Shown: positions 12,301 to 27,300, counted from the first letter of the stretch. The stretch: DNA of 64,000 nucleotides from Chlorella sorokiniana (GCA_025917655.1 CP084612.1:1-64000), one strand, 5' to 3'. Notes: generated by a model from the letters alone, not told the origin. Translations and numbers: made by a program.

Positions 12301-15300
12301 TACAAAGCAAAGAAGACATGACGCTTTGTGCTTGGTTCATGCACCGCAATGTACTTGATGTGCGAGCTTGCCTGCATGTACTTGCGGATACGGGCGTTGA
12401 TGATGCCAGCCTTGATGGAGGAGCCTGCAGCATTGGATGTGAGCTCAAGTTAAAGGGGGCACACTGAAGCCAGCAAACTTGCGCAGAAGTGGCAGCACAC
12501 GGCAGGCCAGCAGCCTGCTACACAAGATGGCGCATACCTCCAATCTCAAAGTAGTCTGCATCAATGGAGATGGGCTCAGTGATGCCCAGCACGTCCATCC
12601 AGATGGTCTGGATGACCTGCACAGAGAAGCGGAAACGGTACATATTTGTAAGCTTCCTCAAAAGCACACGCTCACAAGGGAGAATCGCCCAGCACAAGTG
12701 TCCGCCAGCAGGGGACCTTGTCACAATTCATGCGAGGCACGCCCACCTGCTCTGTGGGATTGGTCGGCGCCACATACTCCTCTGACGAAGCGATGCCAAA
12801 CACTGGTGGCGGCAGCGCGCGTGTCGCCACCTTTCCGTTGGGCAGCAGGGGGAAGGATTCCATGGCCACCACCACAGAAGGCACCATGGCAGGGACCAGC
12901 AGAGTGCGGCAGTGGTCCAAGACGTCAGCGGGAGAGACGTCGCCGGGGGTGACATAGCCCACCAGGCGCTTCTGGCCGGCATCCACATCAAGCACGGCGA
13001 CGGCCACCGCCTGGTCGACGCCTGCAAGCAACGCTTGGGAAAAGCGGCAGTGAATAATAAACAGGGCAAGCAAGCACATGCGCACCGGGCGCATGCCAAA
13101 CAACCCTGTTGCGCAGTGTGGATAACAGATGTGCGGCGAGAGCCGAGTGCAGACAAACACACCAGACAATCCACCCACCTGGTGCGGTGCCCAGAGCAGT
13201 CTCCACCTCGCCAAGCTCCATGCGCACACCGTTGATCTTGATTTGGTTGTCGATGCGGCCCAAGCAATCAATTTCGCCGTTTGCCTTGAAGCGGCACAGA
13301 TCCCCTGCAAGTTTTGCAGCTTGTCAGCAGATGTCTATAAATCAGGTGCGAAGATTGACTCAAAAAGCAACAAATAAAAGCAGTAGATGCAACAGGGCAA
13401 GTGCATCGGCGCAAATGGGAGCCGGCTTATTAGTAAGTCAATACCAGCTCCCCTGCCTACCTGTGCGGTATGCAAGCTTGAAGTAACTGCGCAACTGCTC
13501 TGGCAGGAGTGACGACACGTCATCATAGCAGGGGTTGGGAATGAACTTGTCTGCCGTGAGGTCTGGGCGCCCCATGTAGCCACGCGCCAGGCGCGGGCCA
13601 CTCAGCAGCAGCTCTCCCGGCACCCCGACAGGCACCGGCTGCATGAACCTGTCCACGATGTAGCAGTGCATGTTGGCCTCCGGGTAGCCGATGCTCATGT
13701 GCTTCATGCCCGCCCAGCATTTGAGGTTGGTGGCCATGACGGTTGCCTCGGTGGGGCCTGCAAAACAACACAATGCATTAAAAGGCTCTGCACCTTTCGA
13801 GAGTGAAGCAATTAAAATGCCAAGCAGCTGCCAGCATGCCACTTGGCTGCATGACCGAGACCGCATCAGTAGCATCCCGTCCTTGTTTCCAAGCTCACCG
13901 TACGCATTCACCACGGTAACACCCTTAGGCACATTCCTGTAGATCAGTTCAACCAGCTCAAGCGGCATCGCCTCGCCCGAGAAGCAAGCCGTCTTCAGGG
14001 AAGAGCAGTTCTGGGCGGCCGGGCACTTGTAGTACTCCAGGCCCAGCGCAGGCACTGCATCAACGACAAAAGGCAGGAGAAAGTTCAACGCCAGGCCAAA
14101 GCCGATGGCCGTGCAGCGACAAGGCGACATTATGATTTCGGAAACCATGCAGCACTGAAATTGTGCCTGCCACTGCACAACACACCTGTGTTGAAGAAAG
14201 TAACCTTGTGCTCATCCAGCAGGTCAGCAATGTACTCAGGGTCCACGTGCCCGCCTGGCCTTGCAATCACCAGCTGCGCCCCAATAACCAGCGGCGTCCA
14301 CATCTGCAGCAAGGTGGGAGCCAGCAGGTCATGAGGGCTGCTTGATCAACTATGTATTGAGTTCGAAGCAAATTGATGCACCAAGCTTTCTCTTCGAATC
14401 TGCATGCACTGGCTAATGCCCAAAACCTTGTCACCTGCATGATGAAGGGGTCGAAGTTGATGGTGACGGAGAGGAGGAACACGGCGTCGGGCTCGATCTC
14501 ATAGTAGTCCAGGTTGTAGCTGCAGGGGCCAAAGCAGGAAGCAGTGCAAACATGCTTGAATTAGTTTGGTTGGGTATAGAAGATGTCGAGGAGTCAACAG
14601 GGTCTACAGCTGATCACTTGTGAAATTACAGGCACGGCTCAAGGCTAGCACACCAGAGGAAATCGATGAGCGCAGTGTGATCGATCATGACGCCCTTGGG
14701 CCTTCCGGTGGATCCTGAGGTGAAGATGACGTAAGCCAGCGCATCCTGCTCCACCAGCTGGGCCCCAAGGTTGGTATCTGGGCCGTTGCCAAAGTCGAAA
14801 TCCTCACACACCAGCACCTGCATCGCAAAGCAAATGAACGCTAGCCAGTTCAGACAGGTGAACGACAGATGACAACTGCTCTCTGTCCCATCAGGTGGCA
14901 CGTACATAAGATGTCCAAACCTCACCTTCCAAGCGGCAGCCTCTCCACCCAGCTGCTGCGCACGCTCGGCGTGCGCGCGCTGAGTCACCAGCAGCTGCCT
15001 TGGAGTCCTCCATGTAGACCACCAGGCGATCATCTGGGTACTCGGGATCCAGGGGCACAAAGCATCCTCCGGCCTGCAGTGGAAGGCTTGCAATGCAGTT
15101 TATAACAGACAAAGATGCCAAGCTGAGATTTGACAACACAATCAAGGCCAACTGGAAGAAGGAACAATAAAACAAAGGGATGCTGAGACCATGTGCAGCC
15201 CACCTTCATGGCCGCCAGCATGGCGATGACCAGCTCAAAGGAGCGGTCCAGCATGACGCCAACGGCGACATCCCGCCCAACGCCCGCAGCGCGCAGCCAA

Positions 15301-18300
15301 TGCGCCAGGCGGTTGGCCCGCGCATTCACCTCCCCGTAGCTCAACGTTGCGCCATTGAAGATGAGGCAGGGGCGGCTGGGCTCCGATGCAGCGATGCGCT
15401 CAAACCGCTCGACGGTAAGAGCGGCTCCGCCACCAGGGACATAGTGGGGCCGCACCTCGCCCGACGTCATGCGAGCCAGCTGCGCCTTGTTGGCCTGCCC
15501 CAAGATGGGCAGGCCCCAGATGCCGGCGGCCGGCGAGGCAGCGGCGCCCTCCAGCATGCGGTGCAGCGAGTCACCGATGGACTGGATGGTGGACGGATCA
15601 AACAGCTCCGCCATGTAGTCCATGCCAAGGTTCCCCTTGCCATCAATATAGATGGAAATGTCCACCTGCAAGCCCGGGTGGGGATTAGGGGTGAAGGTGG
15701 GTGTGGGGGGCTTTCAAGGGCGGTGGGCGCTACTATGTAGTAAGGCACAAACACAGAAGAGCACCCTCTGCTGACAAGTGACCCTCGCTTTTTAAACATT
15801 GCAGGTGTAGCAGCTATGCGTGCGTTAGGCACCACTACAACTGCATGCTGCTATACATGGACAGCTGTAACAGCAGCCAGTTCAGGCGCAACGCTCACGC
15901 CCATGCCACATACCTTGGCCTGTTCCAGCGGCGGCGCGGGCAGCATCTCCACTTGCAAGCCCTCCAGCGCCGGTTGGAGGCTGGTGCTGTCAGGGAAGTA
16001 CTGGAACATAACCTGCGGCAGGTACGGCGACGGCAATAAGAAGCCATATTGGGCTGTGTGGGCTGTGCAAACCATGCAGCAACCAAAAAGAAAGCAGGAA
16101 TGGAGGCAATGGGTCAGCGAATGCTTGCCTGGAAGATGGGGTTGATGCCGCGTGCACGCTTGGCGCCAACAGCAGACACAACGTCTGCAAAGGGTAGCGC
16201 GGCGTTTTGAAGCGCATCCACCTGCACCAAGCGAAAATCAAATGCGTAAGGAAACAGCGCCACGGTATGTGAACAGCCCGGGCAGGACGGAAGCGGCCAA
16301 TGGGCCAAGGAAATACGACCAGAGTGCTGCTCATGGCATGATGCACTGCAGCAGCCAACACCCCAAATTTGCAGGGGTTGCAGCGACAACAGCCAGCCTG
16401 CCTGTGAGGTAGATACACGCTTGACCAGGGTCTCAAACGTGTCGTCGTCCTCCAACACGGCACGCACCGCCGCCGTATTGACAAAGTAGCCGATGAGCGG
16501 CTGCAGACAAGCAGGGGAAGCGCCAGCAAAATATGTTGCCGAGTAAGCAGCAGCAAGCCAAGCGACAGTCGTCATGACTTTTGCCAAAGAAACTGTGCAG
16601 CACGCCATGCATTACAAAGCAGGCTATTATCAGCGTGCTGCTCTGCGGAGTGGCGCATCAGTAGATACCTGTGCCTCTGCCAAGTCGCGACCCGCAGTGG
16701 GCACACCCACAACCACGTCCTCCTGCCCGCTGTAGCGGCTCAGCACAGCCTGCAGGGCCGCAGGAGGGCAGCAGCGGATTTGTAAGGCTTGCACACCACC
16801 ATGTGGCTCTGTGCAATCAAGTAAGTGGCTGGGCTGGCCAGAGGCAAGCAGGTGCCAGAGGCAAGCAAGCAGGTCTCCGTCAGATTTGTGACCCACCATC
16901 ACGCCCGCCAGCAGCAGCGCCTGCATGTTGACGCCCAGACGCGCGGCCAGCTGGGCCAGACGCGTCATCAGCTGCGGTGGCAGCTCCAGGTGGTGGTTTC
17001 CAGCCTTGGATGTCGGCTCCTCGGGACGGGGCCTGTCAAGCGGCAGCTGCAGGAGCGGGGTGCTCCACGCAGCGCCTCCTGCCACCAGCTCCGCAGGGCC
17101 TCCCCACGCTGCTCCAGCGTGCGCAACTGCCACACCACAAAGTCGGCGTACTGCACCGGCAGCGGCTCCAGCACAGACTCCATGTCCAGCTTGGCACCGC
17201 CAGCTGCTTTGAACGCGTTGTAGGCGGCGGTCAGCTCGTTGATCAGCACGCCCGTGGACCAGGCGTCGCTCACGCTGTGGTGCAGCGTCAGTGCCAGCGT
17301 GGCCTCGCTGGGCGATGCCCGGAACAGCACGACGCGCATCAGCGATTCGTTCTCGAGGTCAAAAGGCCGCCTGGCCTCCACCGCCACAGCCTCATCGACG
17401 GCATCATCCCCGCCAGACGACAGGTCCACAAACTGGAGGGGCACAGAGTAGCCGGCGGCGGGCCGCACCAAACCCACAACCTCGCCAGTGCCCTTCACTT
17501 CGTGGAATGCCAGCCTGCATGCAACCAAGTCACAGCGTGCTTGAAGACGGAAGTCACGCATTGAAGGAACCGGGATTCGGCATCGTACAGACGGCAGCCG
17601 TGTCTGCCGCATCAGGGCAGGCAGCCTTGCTGCTGAGCAGCAAGGGCAGCAGCAGCGCCCACCGTAAGTTCTCATGGCGGGCGGCAATGGCGTCCAGCGC
17701 CAAACGGAGCGCCGCCTCATCCACCAGCCCATTCATGCGCATGCACACCGGAATGTTGTAGGCCGCGTGCGCGCCGCTCTGGTACAGCACCCACATCTGC
17801 TCCTGGTTGGCGCTCAGCGGGCGCATGTTGTCGTCCCATTTGCCCGGCGCCAGCAGCAGCCGGGCAACTGTCCTGCCCCGCAGCCGGGAGGCGCCGCCGG
17901 CCCCAGTCAGCAATGTCCCGCTGCGGTACTCCTCCTCCAGCGCAACCGCCTGCGCACGGATCGTGCGCTGCGCATGCACGAAGATGGCAGGGAGGCCGGG
18001 GGCAGAGAGCTCGCGCGAGATTGCGGCCACGAGGCGGAACACCTGCAGCGGTACGGCCGACACCAGAGGTGGAGAAGCGCGGTTGGCAGAGGATGGACAG
18101 CTGGCCTTGCTGTGCAGGCCTTGCCACGAGAGCTGCTTGCAATCGCCGCGTGTTACAGCCTGTGCGGCACAGCAGCTGCCGCCCCACCAGCAGGGAAGTG
18201 CCGCCGATCGCAAAGAAGTCGGACGTCGCCGAGATGGGCGCTGAGCGGCCCAGCACCTGCACGGCAAGTGCAAATTGAGGACAGGAGCCTATGAATGAAC

Positions 18301-21300
18301 TGGCTTTTGAGTGCAGGCCACAAGCCTATGTATGTAGTCAAGTTCAGCCCAGCACCACAACATGCATGCCAGAGCGGCCAGGGATGCAGAGAGCTGCTGC
18401 CCGCAAGCCCAGCACCTTCATCCAGATGGTCTGCAGCCGCTCCTCCAGCAGCCCCTCTGGCGCCACATACTCCTCGGCGCCCTCGCCGCCCTCAAACGCG
18501 GGAGGCGGCAGGCTCTTCTGGTCCACCTTGCCGTTTGGCAGTAGCGGGAAGGCATCCAGCGGCACAATGACCGAGGGGACCATGGCTGCCACCAGGCGCT
18601 CCTTGCAGTGGGCCAGCATGGCCGGCACAGCGGCAGTGGAGGGGGTCACATAGCCCACCAAGCGCTTGGCGTTAATGCCTGGGTCCAGCACGGCCACAGC
18701 CACCGCACGTGTAACGCCTGCCGCAACACGCAGCAAGGAACACAGCCAGCGGGTGAGTCAGCGAGGAGGTGGAAGAGGTGGACGCAGCTGCCAGCTGTTC
18801 ACAGCCTCGCATCTTGCTCAGGACCCCCTGCCATGCAGCAACCCCAGCTCAAGGCACTGGCTGAAGGCAGTTCCGCAAACAGCCAGAAAGGTGGGTGGCG
18901 CGGCCAGCAGGGAACTCACCGGGTGCGCTGCCAAGCACCGACTCCACCTCCCAAGCTCCACACGCACGCCATCAATCTTGACCTGACGGTCGATGCGACC
19001 AAGATACTCGAGGTTGCCATCCGGGCGCCAGCGTACCAGGTCACCTGCAACGCCGGAGGGGCCAGGTGGAAGGCGGTTAACAATACCGCATTGGGAGTAG
19101 GAGTTAGAGCCCTTTTAGCGCAGAAATGACTGCAGTGCAGTGCACATGCGCGCCCCGCAGAGGCCAATGTCCTACGCAACAGCCCAGCCATCCAGCCTCG
19201 AGCCCAAGCCGCAGTGCATTCACCACCCACCCGTGCGGTATGCGCTCTGGTAGTACTGCCGCATGTGCGCCGGCAGCAGATCTTTCACGTGCTCGTACAG
19301 CGGGCTGGGCACGTAGGCTGCGGCAGTGAGGTCGGGACGCCCCACGTAGCCCTTGCCCAGACGGGGCCCAGAGATGAGCAGCTCTCCCGGCACGCCCACC
19401 GGCACCGGGCGCAGCTGAGCGTCTACCACATAACAGTGCACGTTGGGGTCGGGCGTCCAATGGTGACGTGTTCGCCCGGGGACACCACGCAGGTGGTGGA
19501 CGACAGGGTGCACTCGGTGGGGCCTGCACGAGACGCTCAGGGAAACACGGGAGCAGCTTCAGGAGCAAGGAAGAGGAGGGATGGCGGCTGCTCTGAAAAG
19601 CAGACTCTGGCTACAAGCTCACTGCCGCCTGCTGCAACCACTCACCGTACACGTTGGTGCAGGGCAGCTTGTTGGGGGTCGAAGCGGCAACCAGTGCCAC
19701 CAGCGCCGGCGGCAGCGCCTCGCCGCTAAACGCGGCGTGTTTCAGTGCCGTGCAGCGCTTGGCGGCCTCAGTTTCATAGTAGAGCAGTCCCAGAGCTGGC
19801 ACGGTGTAGAGGAAGGAGACGCCATGGTCGGCGACCAGTCCCATCACGTACTCGGGGTCGGTGTGCCCGCCGGGCGAGAGATCACCACCCGTCCACCGCA
19901 GTACTGCAAAGGACACATGGATGTGTCAATTCATGGCTGGCATTCAGGCCAGAGGCAGCCAGAGGCAACCCCCACAATTGACGGCGTCATGCGTCTTTGG
20001 ATCAAGTCAGAGCTTGCGGAGCCTGCATGTTGTGCTGTCAAAAGTGTGCATGATGCCTGGGTCTGGCAAGGCTCAGCCGGCGGACACCCTCCAAAAAGAC
20101 GCAGGCCAGCTCACCAGGTGTGGCCAGGTCTGGCGCAGGTGCGGGTCAAAGTTGACAGAGATTGTGAGCAGGCTGCACGTGTCTGCGGGCAGGCCCAGCG
20201 TGTCGCGCAGCGCGCAGCAGTAGGCCGCAAAGCCACGGTGGTGGATGGCCACGCCCTTGGGCCGGCCCGTGGACCCTGAAGTGAACTCGATGTAGGCGGT
20301 GTCCTCCGGAGAAACGGCAGCGCCCGCGGCCGGGGGTGGGCCAAGGCTTCGGGGTCGGCAGGCGCAGCCCAGACTTCGCCGATGTTGATGGCCTGCTCGG
20401 GTAGGGCGGAGGCAGACAATGGGAGGCTGGATGCTGGCCAGAGAGTGAGCGCTGCAGGAAGGTTTCAACCTGTCCAATTCCACGGCCGTCCCTGCTTGCA
20501 CCAAGCAAGTGCAGGGCCAGCAGCACCTCAGACGTTTGATGAAGCCTAACACTGCCCCCTCACCTTCCACGTGGCGGCCTCCCCGCCCAGCTGCTGCGCA
20601 CGCTGCGCGTGCGCCTCCTGGGTGAGCAGCACCGCTGCCTTGGAGTCCTCCATGTAGATCGACAGGCGCTCGTCGGGGTACTCGGGGTCAAGGGGCACGT
20701 ACACGCCGCCAGACTGCACACAGAGTGCAAGAGGGCCCCAACGCACAAGTGACTGCATTAAGTCCCTTGAAATACATGGGTGCAGCCAAGCCAGGCTGAC
20801 CACCGCAGGGACGAAACTTGTTCTAAGTGGCATGCACGGCCAGCAAAAAGGCCCCACAGGCCGCCGCACCTTCCAGGCTGCCAGCATGGCGATGAGCAGC
20901 TCTGGCGAGCGGTCCAGCATGATGCCAATGGGCGTGCCCTTAGACGCGCCCGCTGCGGCGAGCGCATGCGCCAGGCGGTTGGCCCGTGCGTTTGCCTCGC
21001 CATAGGTCACAACCTTGCCCTCGAACACCAGGCAGGGCCGGTCTGGCTCCGCGGCCGCGTGCGCCTCAAATGCGGCGTGCACGAATGGCGACGTCAGGTG
21101 GTCTGGCCGTGCCTCGCCAGGCGCCAGGTCGGAGAGCAGCTGGCGCAGGCCGCCGGCAGGGAAGAGGTCTGCGGAGGCAACGGGCGCGTCGGGGCGGCGG
21201 CCATGGAGGCCAGCAGGGAGGAGAAGGAGTCGAAGATGCGGGCGATGGTGGGCTCGTCAAACAGCTCCGCCATGTAGTCCACCACCACGCGCCCCTCGCC

Positions 21301-24300
21301 GTTGACAATCACGGCAATGTCCACCTGCACGAGGCGGCAGCGCAGCGAGGGCGGTGGGCATCCCAGCAGCTTCAAGGGGGCGGCATTGCACTCCTGCGGG
21401 TGAGCACGCCTGGGCTGAGCAACGAGCTGGTGCAGCGCTGCCTGCCCGACTGCTGCAGGCTCACCTTGGCCTGGCCCAGACCCGGCATGTCGTAGAGCCC
21501 GCACTGGGCGTCGCCAAAGGAGGCTGCGAAGGCGCGGCTGTCTGGCAGGTACTGGAACATGACCTGCATACGAGATGGGGGATGGAAAAAGAAGAAAGCT
21601 GCGGCTCAGAACGCCCTCCCAGTAACTCCAAGCGAGTTCACAGCAAGCAACACTCGTAGGAAGCAATGCATAGCTTGCGGTCCTGGCTGTGAGCGCGAGA
21701 CCCTGGCAGATCGGCTGCTAAGAAATGCAAGCTGGCACTGCCCGCACGCACGCTGGCGCCGGACCTGGAAGATGGGGTTGACGCCTGGCGAGCGTGGAGC
21801 GCCAACCGCAGACACCACCTGCACAAGGCAGAACGGACCAGCGCGCAAGGTGAATGCGTGCTGCCGCGAAGGCAGGGCATGCCACCACGAAGGCAGGGCA
21901 TGCCACCACGCCCGCGTGTGACATGCGGATCGCAGCAAAGCAAGTGCCGCCGCCATTACAGGGGCCATCGCCAAACAGGCCACGCGCACCTCGGAGAAGG
22001 GCAGCAGGTTGCGGTCGAGCGCTGCCAGCACACCCGTCGACACGCGCTTGGCCAGCGCAGCAAAGGTGTCGTCCGCCTCCAGCAGGGTGCGCACCGCCGT
22101 GGTGTTGATGAAGTAGCCGATGAGCGGCTGCGGGGAGGAGACCAAGCGCCGATAATTCAACCGACCAGCAGGAGAATGAACTAAGAGGCTTCATTGCAAG
22201 CGCGCCCCTCCTCAAGAAACCAAGACTCTGCTCTGCTGCTCACCTGCGTCTCTGGCAGGTCGCGGCCAGCAGTGGGCACGCCCACAACAACGTCTTCCTG
22301 CGCGCTGTAGCGCCCCAGCACAGCCTGCGGTGGCTCGGCTGGGAGGTCACTTATGAGCGACATTTAAAGAAGAGCAAGCAGGCAAGCTGTGGAAGCAGAC
22401 CAGGCGACAAAGCGTGGCAGCATTGCGGCAACCGCTGCTGGTGGCGAACACCCAATGAGGCTCGTGATGCCAACGCACCTTGAGGCCAGCCAGCAGCACC
22501 GCCTGCATGTTGACGCCAAGGCTACTTGCTACCGCTGCCAGGCGCGCCATGAGGCCCGGCTCCAGGACCAGCCGATAGTTGCCGCCCTCAAAGCTGGGCT
22601 GGTCGGGCGCTGGCGATCCCAGGGCAGCTGCAGCACCTGCGGCGCGCCACCCAGCGTCTTGCGCCACCAGGCACGCTGGCGGGCGGCCGCGTCGCTGCCC
22701 AGCTGCTCCTTCTGCCATGCCGCAAAGTCGGCGTACTGCAGCGGCAGCGCCGGCAGCAGGGCGGTCGCGGAGCCGTCGCCATTGGCTGCAACAGCTGCAG
22801 CATACGCCTGCTGCAGCTCTCCCAGGAGGAGGTCCATGGACCAGCCGTCGCCCACGCTGTGGTGCAGCGTCAGCGCCAGCACGCCGTCGTCACGCCCGGG
22901 GCCGCGCACCAGCCGCGCACGCACCAGCGGCGCCTGCTGCAGGTCAAACGGTGTGCGCGCCTCTGCTTGCACCGCCTCTGCCAGCGCTTCTGGGGAGCCC
23001 GCCTTGCTCACGGCCAGCGGGATAGAGGCGGCCTCTGGCGGAGTCACTACGCCCACCACAGACCCATCTGCCTTCTCGTCAAACCGCATCCTGCGCGACA
23101 TGGCGGGGCAGGCGGATGAGCTCGTGGCGGGCAACGAGGGCTGGGCAGAGCCGCTTGAAGCAGCGCTTATCAATGGGAGCGCTGGGCGAACACCAGGTGA
23201 GTCTTTGCAGGCTGGTAGCAAGCGCAACAACCAACGAGGCACAGGGCAGGCAGCAAAAGCGCCACAGCCCAGCCGCCGCCGCACCTGAGCGTCTCGTGCC
23301 TCTGAGCCACGGCATCCAGCGCTGCAGCGCCGCCATGTCGACGCCGCCCAGGCCCTCCAGGGTGAGGCCCAGGGGGATGTTGTACGCGCTGGTCTGCCCG
23401 CCACTCTTGTACAGCACCCACATCTGCTCTTGGTTGGCGCTCAGCGGGCGCAGCGCGTCGGGCCACGCCGTTGCCACCACCGGGGGCAGCAGCGCCGCGC
23501 CGCCGCTGCCATCGCCGCCGCCCTGCAGCTTCTCAAGCTCCGCGGCGGTGGCGGCGATGGTGCGCGCAGTGTGGATGAGGGTGGCGGGCACGGCCACGCC
23601 CAGGGCTGCCTGCATGGCGGCTTGGACTCGGAAGACCTGCGGGCAGGGCGGCGGAACCAGGAGAACAAGCACACGCTCAGCGAACAGACTGGCCTCCCAG
23701 AGACATGCGTGCCGCAGTTCACAGCAGGATGTGCCACATTGTACCCGCATCTATGCGAGTGGCTGCTCCTTGCAGCCAGCTTGACTGGGTGTGGGGTGAC
23801 CCCGGGCTGGCCACTGCAGCAGGCAGGCGCACGGCGCCCACCTGGAGGGACGTGCCGCCCGCGGCGAAGAAGTCGGCCTCCACGGAGAGGGGCTCCTCAG
23901 CAGGCAGGCCCAGAATCTGCGTCATCACAATGACGGGAGGTGGCAGCATTATTGACAGCCTGATGGCTTGATGCACCCATGCACACTGCAGTGCTCTTGC
24001 TAAGCAGGGCGGAGATTGACATGCTAGATGCCGCGCGTAATGCTGGGGGCAGAAGCCACTCTTGCCATGCCCCGCACCTTCATCCAGATGGCCTGCAGCT
24101 GAGTCTGCAGCTCGGTGCTGGGCGCCACATACTCCTCTCCCGCGCCAGGCCCGAAATCAGGGGGCGGCAGGCTCTTCTGGTCCACCTTGCCGTTGGGCAG
24201 CAGCGGGAAGGCATCCAGGGCCACGATTGCAGAGGGCACCATGGCGGGGACCAGCAGCGCGCGGCAGTGGGCCAGCAGGGCGCCAATGTCCACAGAAGCG

Positions 24301-27300
24301 GGTGCCACGTAGCCCACGAGGCGCTTCTTGCCGGCCGCGTCGGTGGCGGTGGCGGCCACAGTCTGGGTGACGCCTGCAGGTAGAAAGGTGGGGATGCAGC
24401 GCATGACAGCACAAGTGTAAGCAAGGCTCGATCCGTGGGAATGCATATGGCCGTTGATGACGCGACCCTCCTCCTCTTGAGAAGCGGGCAGCACCGCAGC
24501 TTCAGCAGCAAGGCACTTCCCGCAGTCACAGCCTGGTAAACAGCCTACATGACCCCTTGTAAGAAGCAAGGCAACCGTGCCCACTGTGGACAGCATGCAC
24601 TGTGCATGTGCGTCCTTGGCTTGTTAGCCTTGCCTGCAAAGGAGCCCATTGTGATTTCCACCTCGCCCAGCTCGATGCGCACGCCGTTGACCTTGACCTG
24701 CCGGTCGATGCGCCCCAGGAAGTCAATGTACCCGTCGGGCGCCAGCGCACCAGGTCGCCTGCAGCGGTGGGGCAAGGCACCCCCGTTGCAGCCAGTAACA
24801 ACCGCGCACGCAATCGAGGTGTTTCCCAAATCCCCAGACCAGACATGGCCCCGCTTCTGTGTTCTCACCAGTACGATACGCCAGGCGGAAGTGCGGCTGC
24901 AGCGCCGGCGGCACAGTGTCGATGTACTGGCGGTAGCATGGGTTCTGCAGCCGAGCAGGCGGGATAAAAGCGACGATCAGAGGCTGCCGCGCTTTCAGGC
25001 GGGCAGACTATGCTTGCCCTGCAGTGCTTCTGTGTCCAGGGCGCCCGCGCCTGCCCCGGCTGGTCCCCCCACCTGAATGAACTTCTCAGCGGTGATGTCG
25101 GGCGGCCAATGTAGCCGCGCCCCAGGCGGGGGCCGCTCAGCAGCAGCTCGCCGGGCACGCCGACGGGAACAGGGCGCAGCTTGGCGTCGACCACATACGC
25201 GTGCACATTGTAGTCAGGCCGGCCCAGCACGTGCACGTTGGCACCTGGCTCGAAGGTGTGGTTCACAGTCAGGGCCGTGACCTCGGTGGGGCCTGCAGTG
25301 AAAATAAACAATCAGCCCAACATGCTCATCATTTCCGTCTGGAACTTGGCCCTGCAGGCTTGCTGTTGCACCTGCCGCTCTTCACGACAACACGTTGCAT
25401 GTAGCTGACGTCGCAGCCTGTGGTCACAGCTGAAGCCCCCAGGCAGCCCAGATCAGCCCCCTATCCCTCCGCGGGGATAGCGCACCATAGCTGTTGACAG
25501 GGCCCCGGATGTTGGGGAACGTCTTCTGCATGAGCGCCACATCAGCCAGGCTCACGTTCTCGCCGCCGATGCCCCACATGCGCATGGCCTCCGGGCGCCG
25601 GTCGCCCAGGCACGCCACCCACTCCCTCATCAGCGTGGGCACCGTGAAGATGAGGCCGGTGGCTGCGCTGCTGCAGATCAGGTCGGCCATGTAGTCGGGG
25701 TCCAGGTGGCCCCTCGGAGAGGCAATCACCAGCTTGGCACCCACCACCAGCGGCGGGAACACCTGCTCAGGAGGTCGGCATGCAGGGTGGTTGCGCCCAC
25801 AAGCGCACAGCAGCTTTTTTCAACACAGGGCCGTGCACAGGCAGCCAGCGAAGAGCATGGGCAGCCCACAATCACAAGCCGCACACCCACGCGGATGCAG
25901 GGTGCGGCAGAGCGGCAACAAACCAACCTGGAGCACGTGCGCATCGAAGCTGATGGTGTTGGTGAGCAGCACCACGTCTTCTGGGCCTGCAGAGGGTCCG
26001 GAGCACTCATATGAAGCTTGTGAAGCAGCGGCAGGGGGTGAAAGGGTTGCAGCCACGCAGCCACTTGCTGGAACCCCACACAGCAATGAGTGACCTGCAT
26101 CAGGAGGAGAGTCGAGAAAAACAGCTGGCGTGGCACCCACCGCACTGGAAGTAGTCCACCAGCCACAGGGTGAGGTCGCGCAGGCCGCCGTGCAGCAGCT
26201 GCGCGCCCTTGGGCCGCCCAGTGGACCCGGAGGTGAAGATGGCGTAGCAGGCGCCGTCTGGCTGCGCCCTGCTGCGCGGCAGGTTGCCGGGGTCGGCGCC
26301 TGCCGCATCAGCCTCCACCAGCAGAGTGGGGGTGGACTCGCGGCCGCCGGCCGCCAGCAGCGCTTTGGCACGCGGCGACAGGTCGCTGCTGGTCAGCATC
26401 AGCGCAACGGCGGCGTCCTCTGTGTAGATGGACAGCCGATCGTCTGGGTAGGCTGGGTCCAGGGGCAGGTAGCCACCGCCGGCCTGCAGCAGCGCAACAG
26501 CAGCGGTGAAGCACTGTGCCGGGAACTCGCCACCAGCTGCTCTGTGTGGCGGCGGTGCGCTGGAGCCATGGCTCGGCTGGAGGCGTGCCCTCCGCTGGAG
26601 GCCGGCCCGCTATCCACAATGCAGCGGATAAGAAAAACGGCGTGACCCGTTTGACACTTTCAGCTTGTCTCCCGCTCTGTTCGTACCTTGAGGGTGGCCA
26701 GGATGGCGATGATGAGCTCGAAGGAGCGCTCCAGCATGATGCCCAGCACCACGTCGTGGCAAACGCCCCGCTCCACCAGCTGGTGAGCGAGGCGGTTTGC
26801 CCGAGCGTTGAGCTGCACAGAGGGACAGGCCAGAAGAGTGAGGCCAGGGGCAAACAGCTAAATGTAGGCTGCAACTCATCAGTGAAGAAAGCAGGCCCAG
26901 TGAGGGGAGGCACAGCGTCGGTGCAGGCCGGCAGCCGTCCGCTGTTGCTACCCAGAAGTAAAGCAAGCATGCGAGTGCCCGTGTCCCTCACCTCGCTGTA
27001 CGTCATTGGCTGCCCCTCGAACTCGAGCGCCACGCGGTCGGGGTGCGCCGCCGCCACCTCCTCAAACCCATGCACCGTCAGCGGCGCCGACAGGTACTCT
27101 GGGTGCATGGTGCCGGGCACGAAGCTGGCCAGCAGCTTTGCGTCCTCCGGGGTGGCCAGGTCCACGTCGGCGGCGGGGGTGTAGGGCGCGGCGGCGGCGG
27201 CCGCCAGCAGCGCCAGGTAAGCGCCAGCGAGGCGGCGAACTGTGCCCGCGTCGTACAGCTCCTCCATGTACTCCACCGTCATCAGGCCGTCGCCGCCAAT

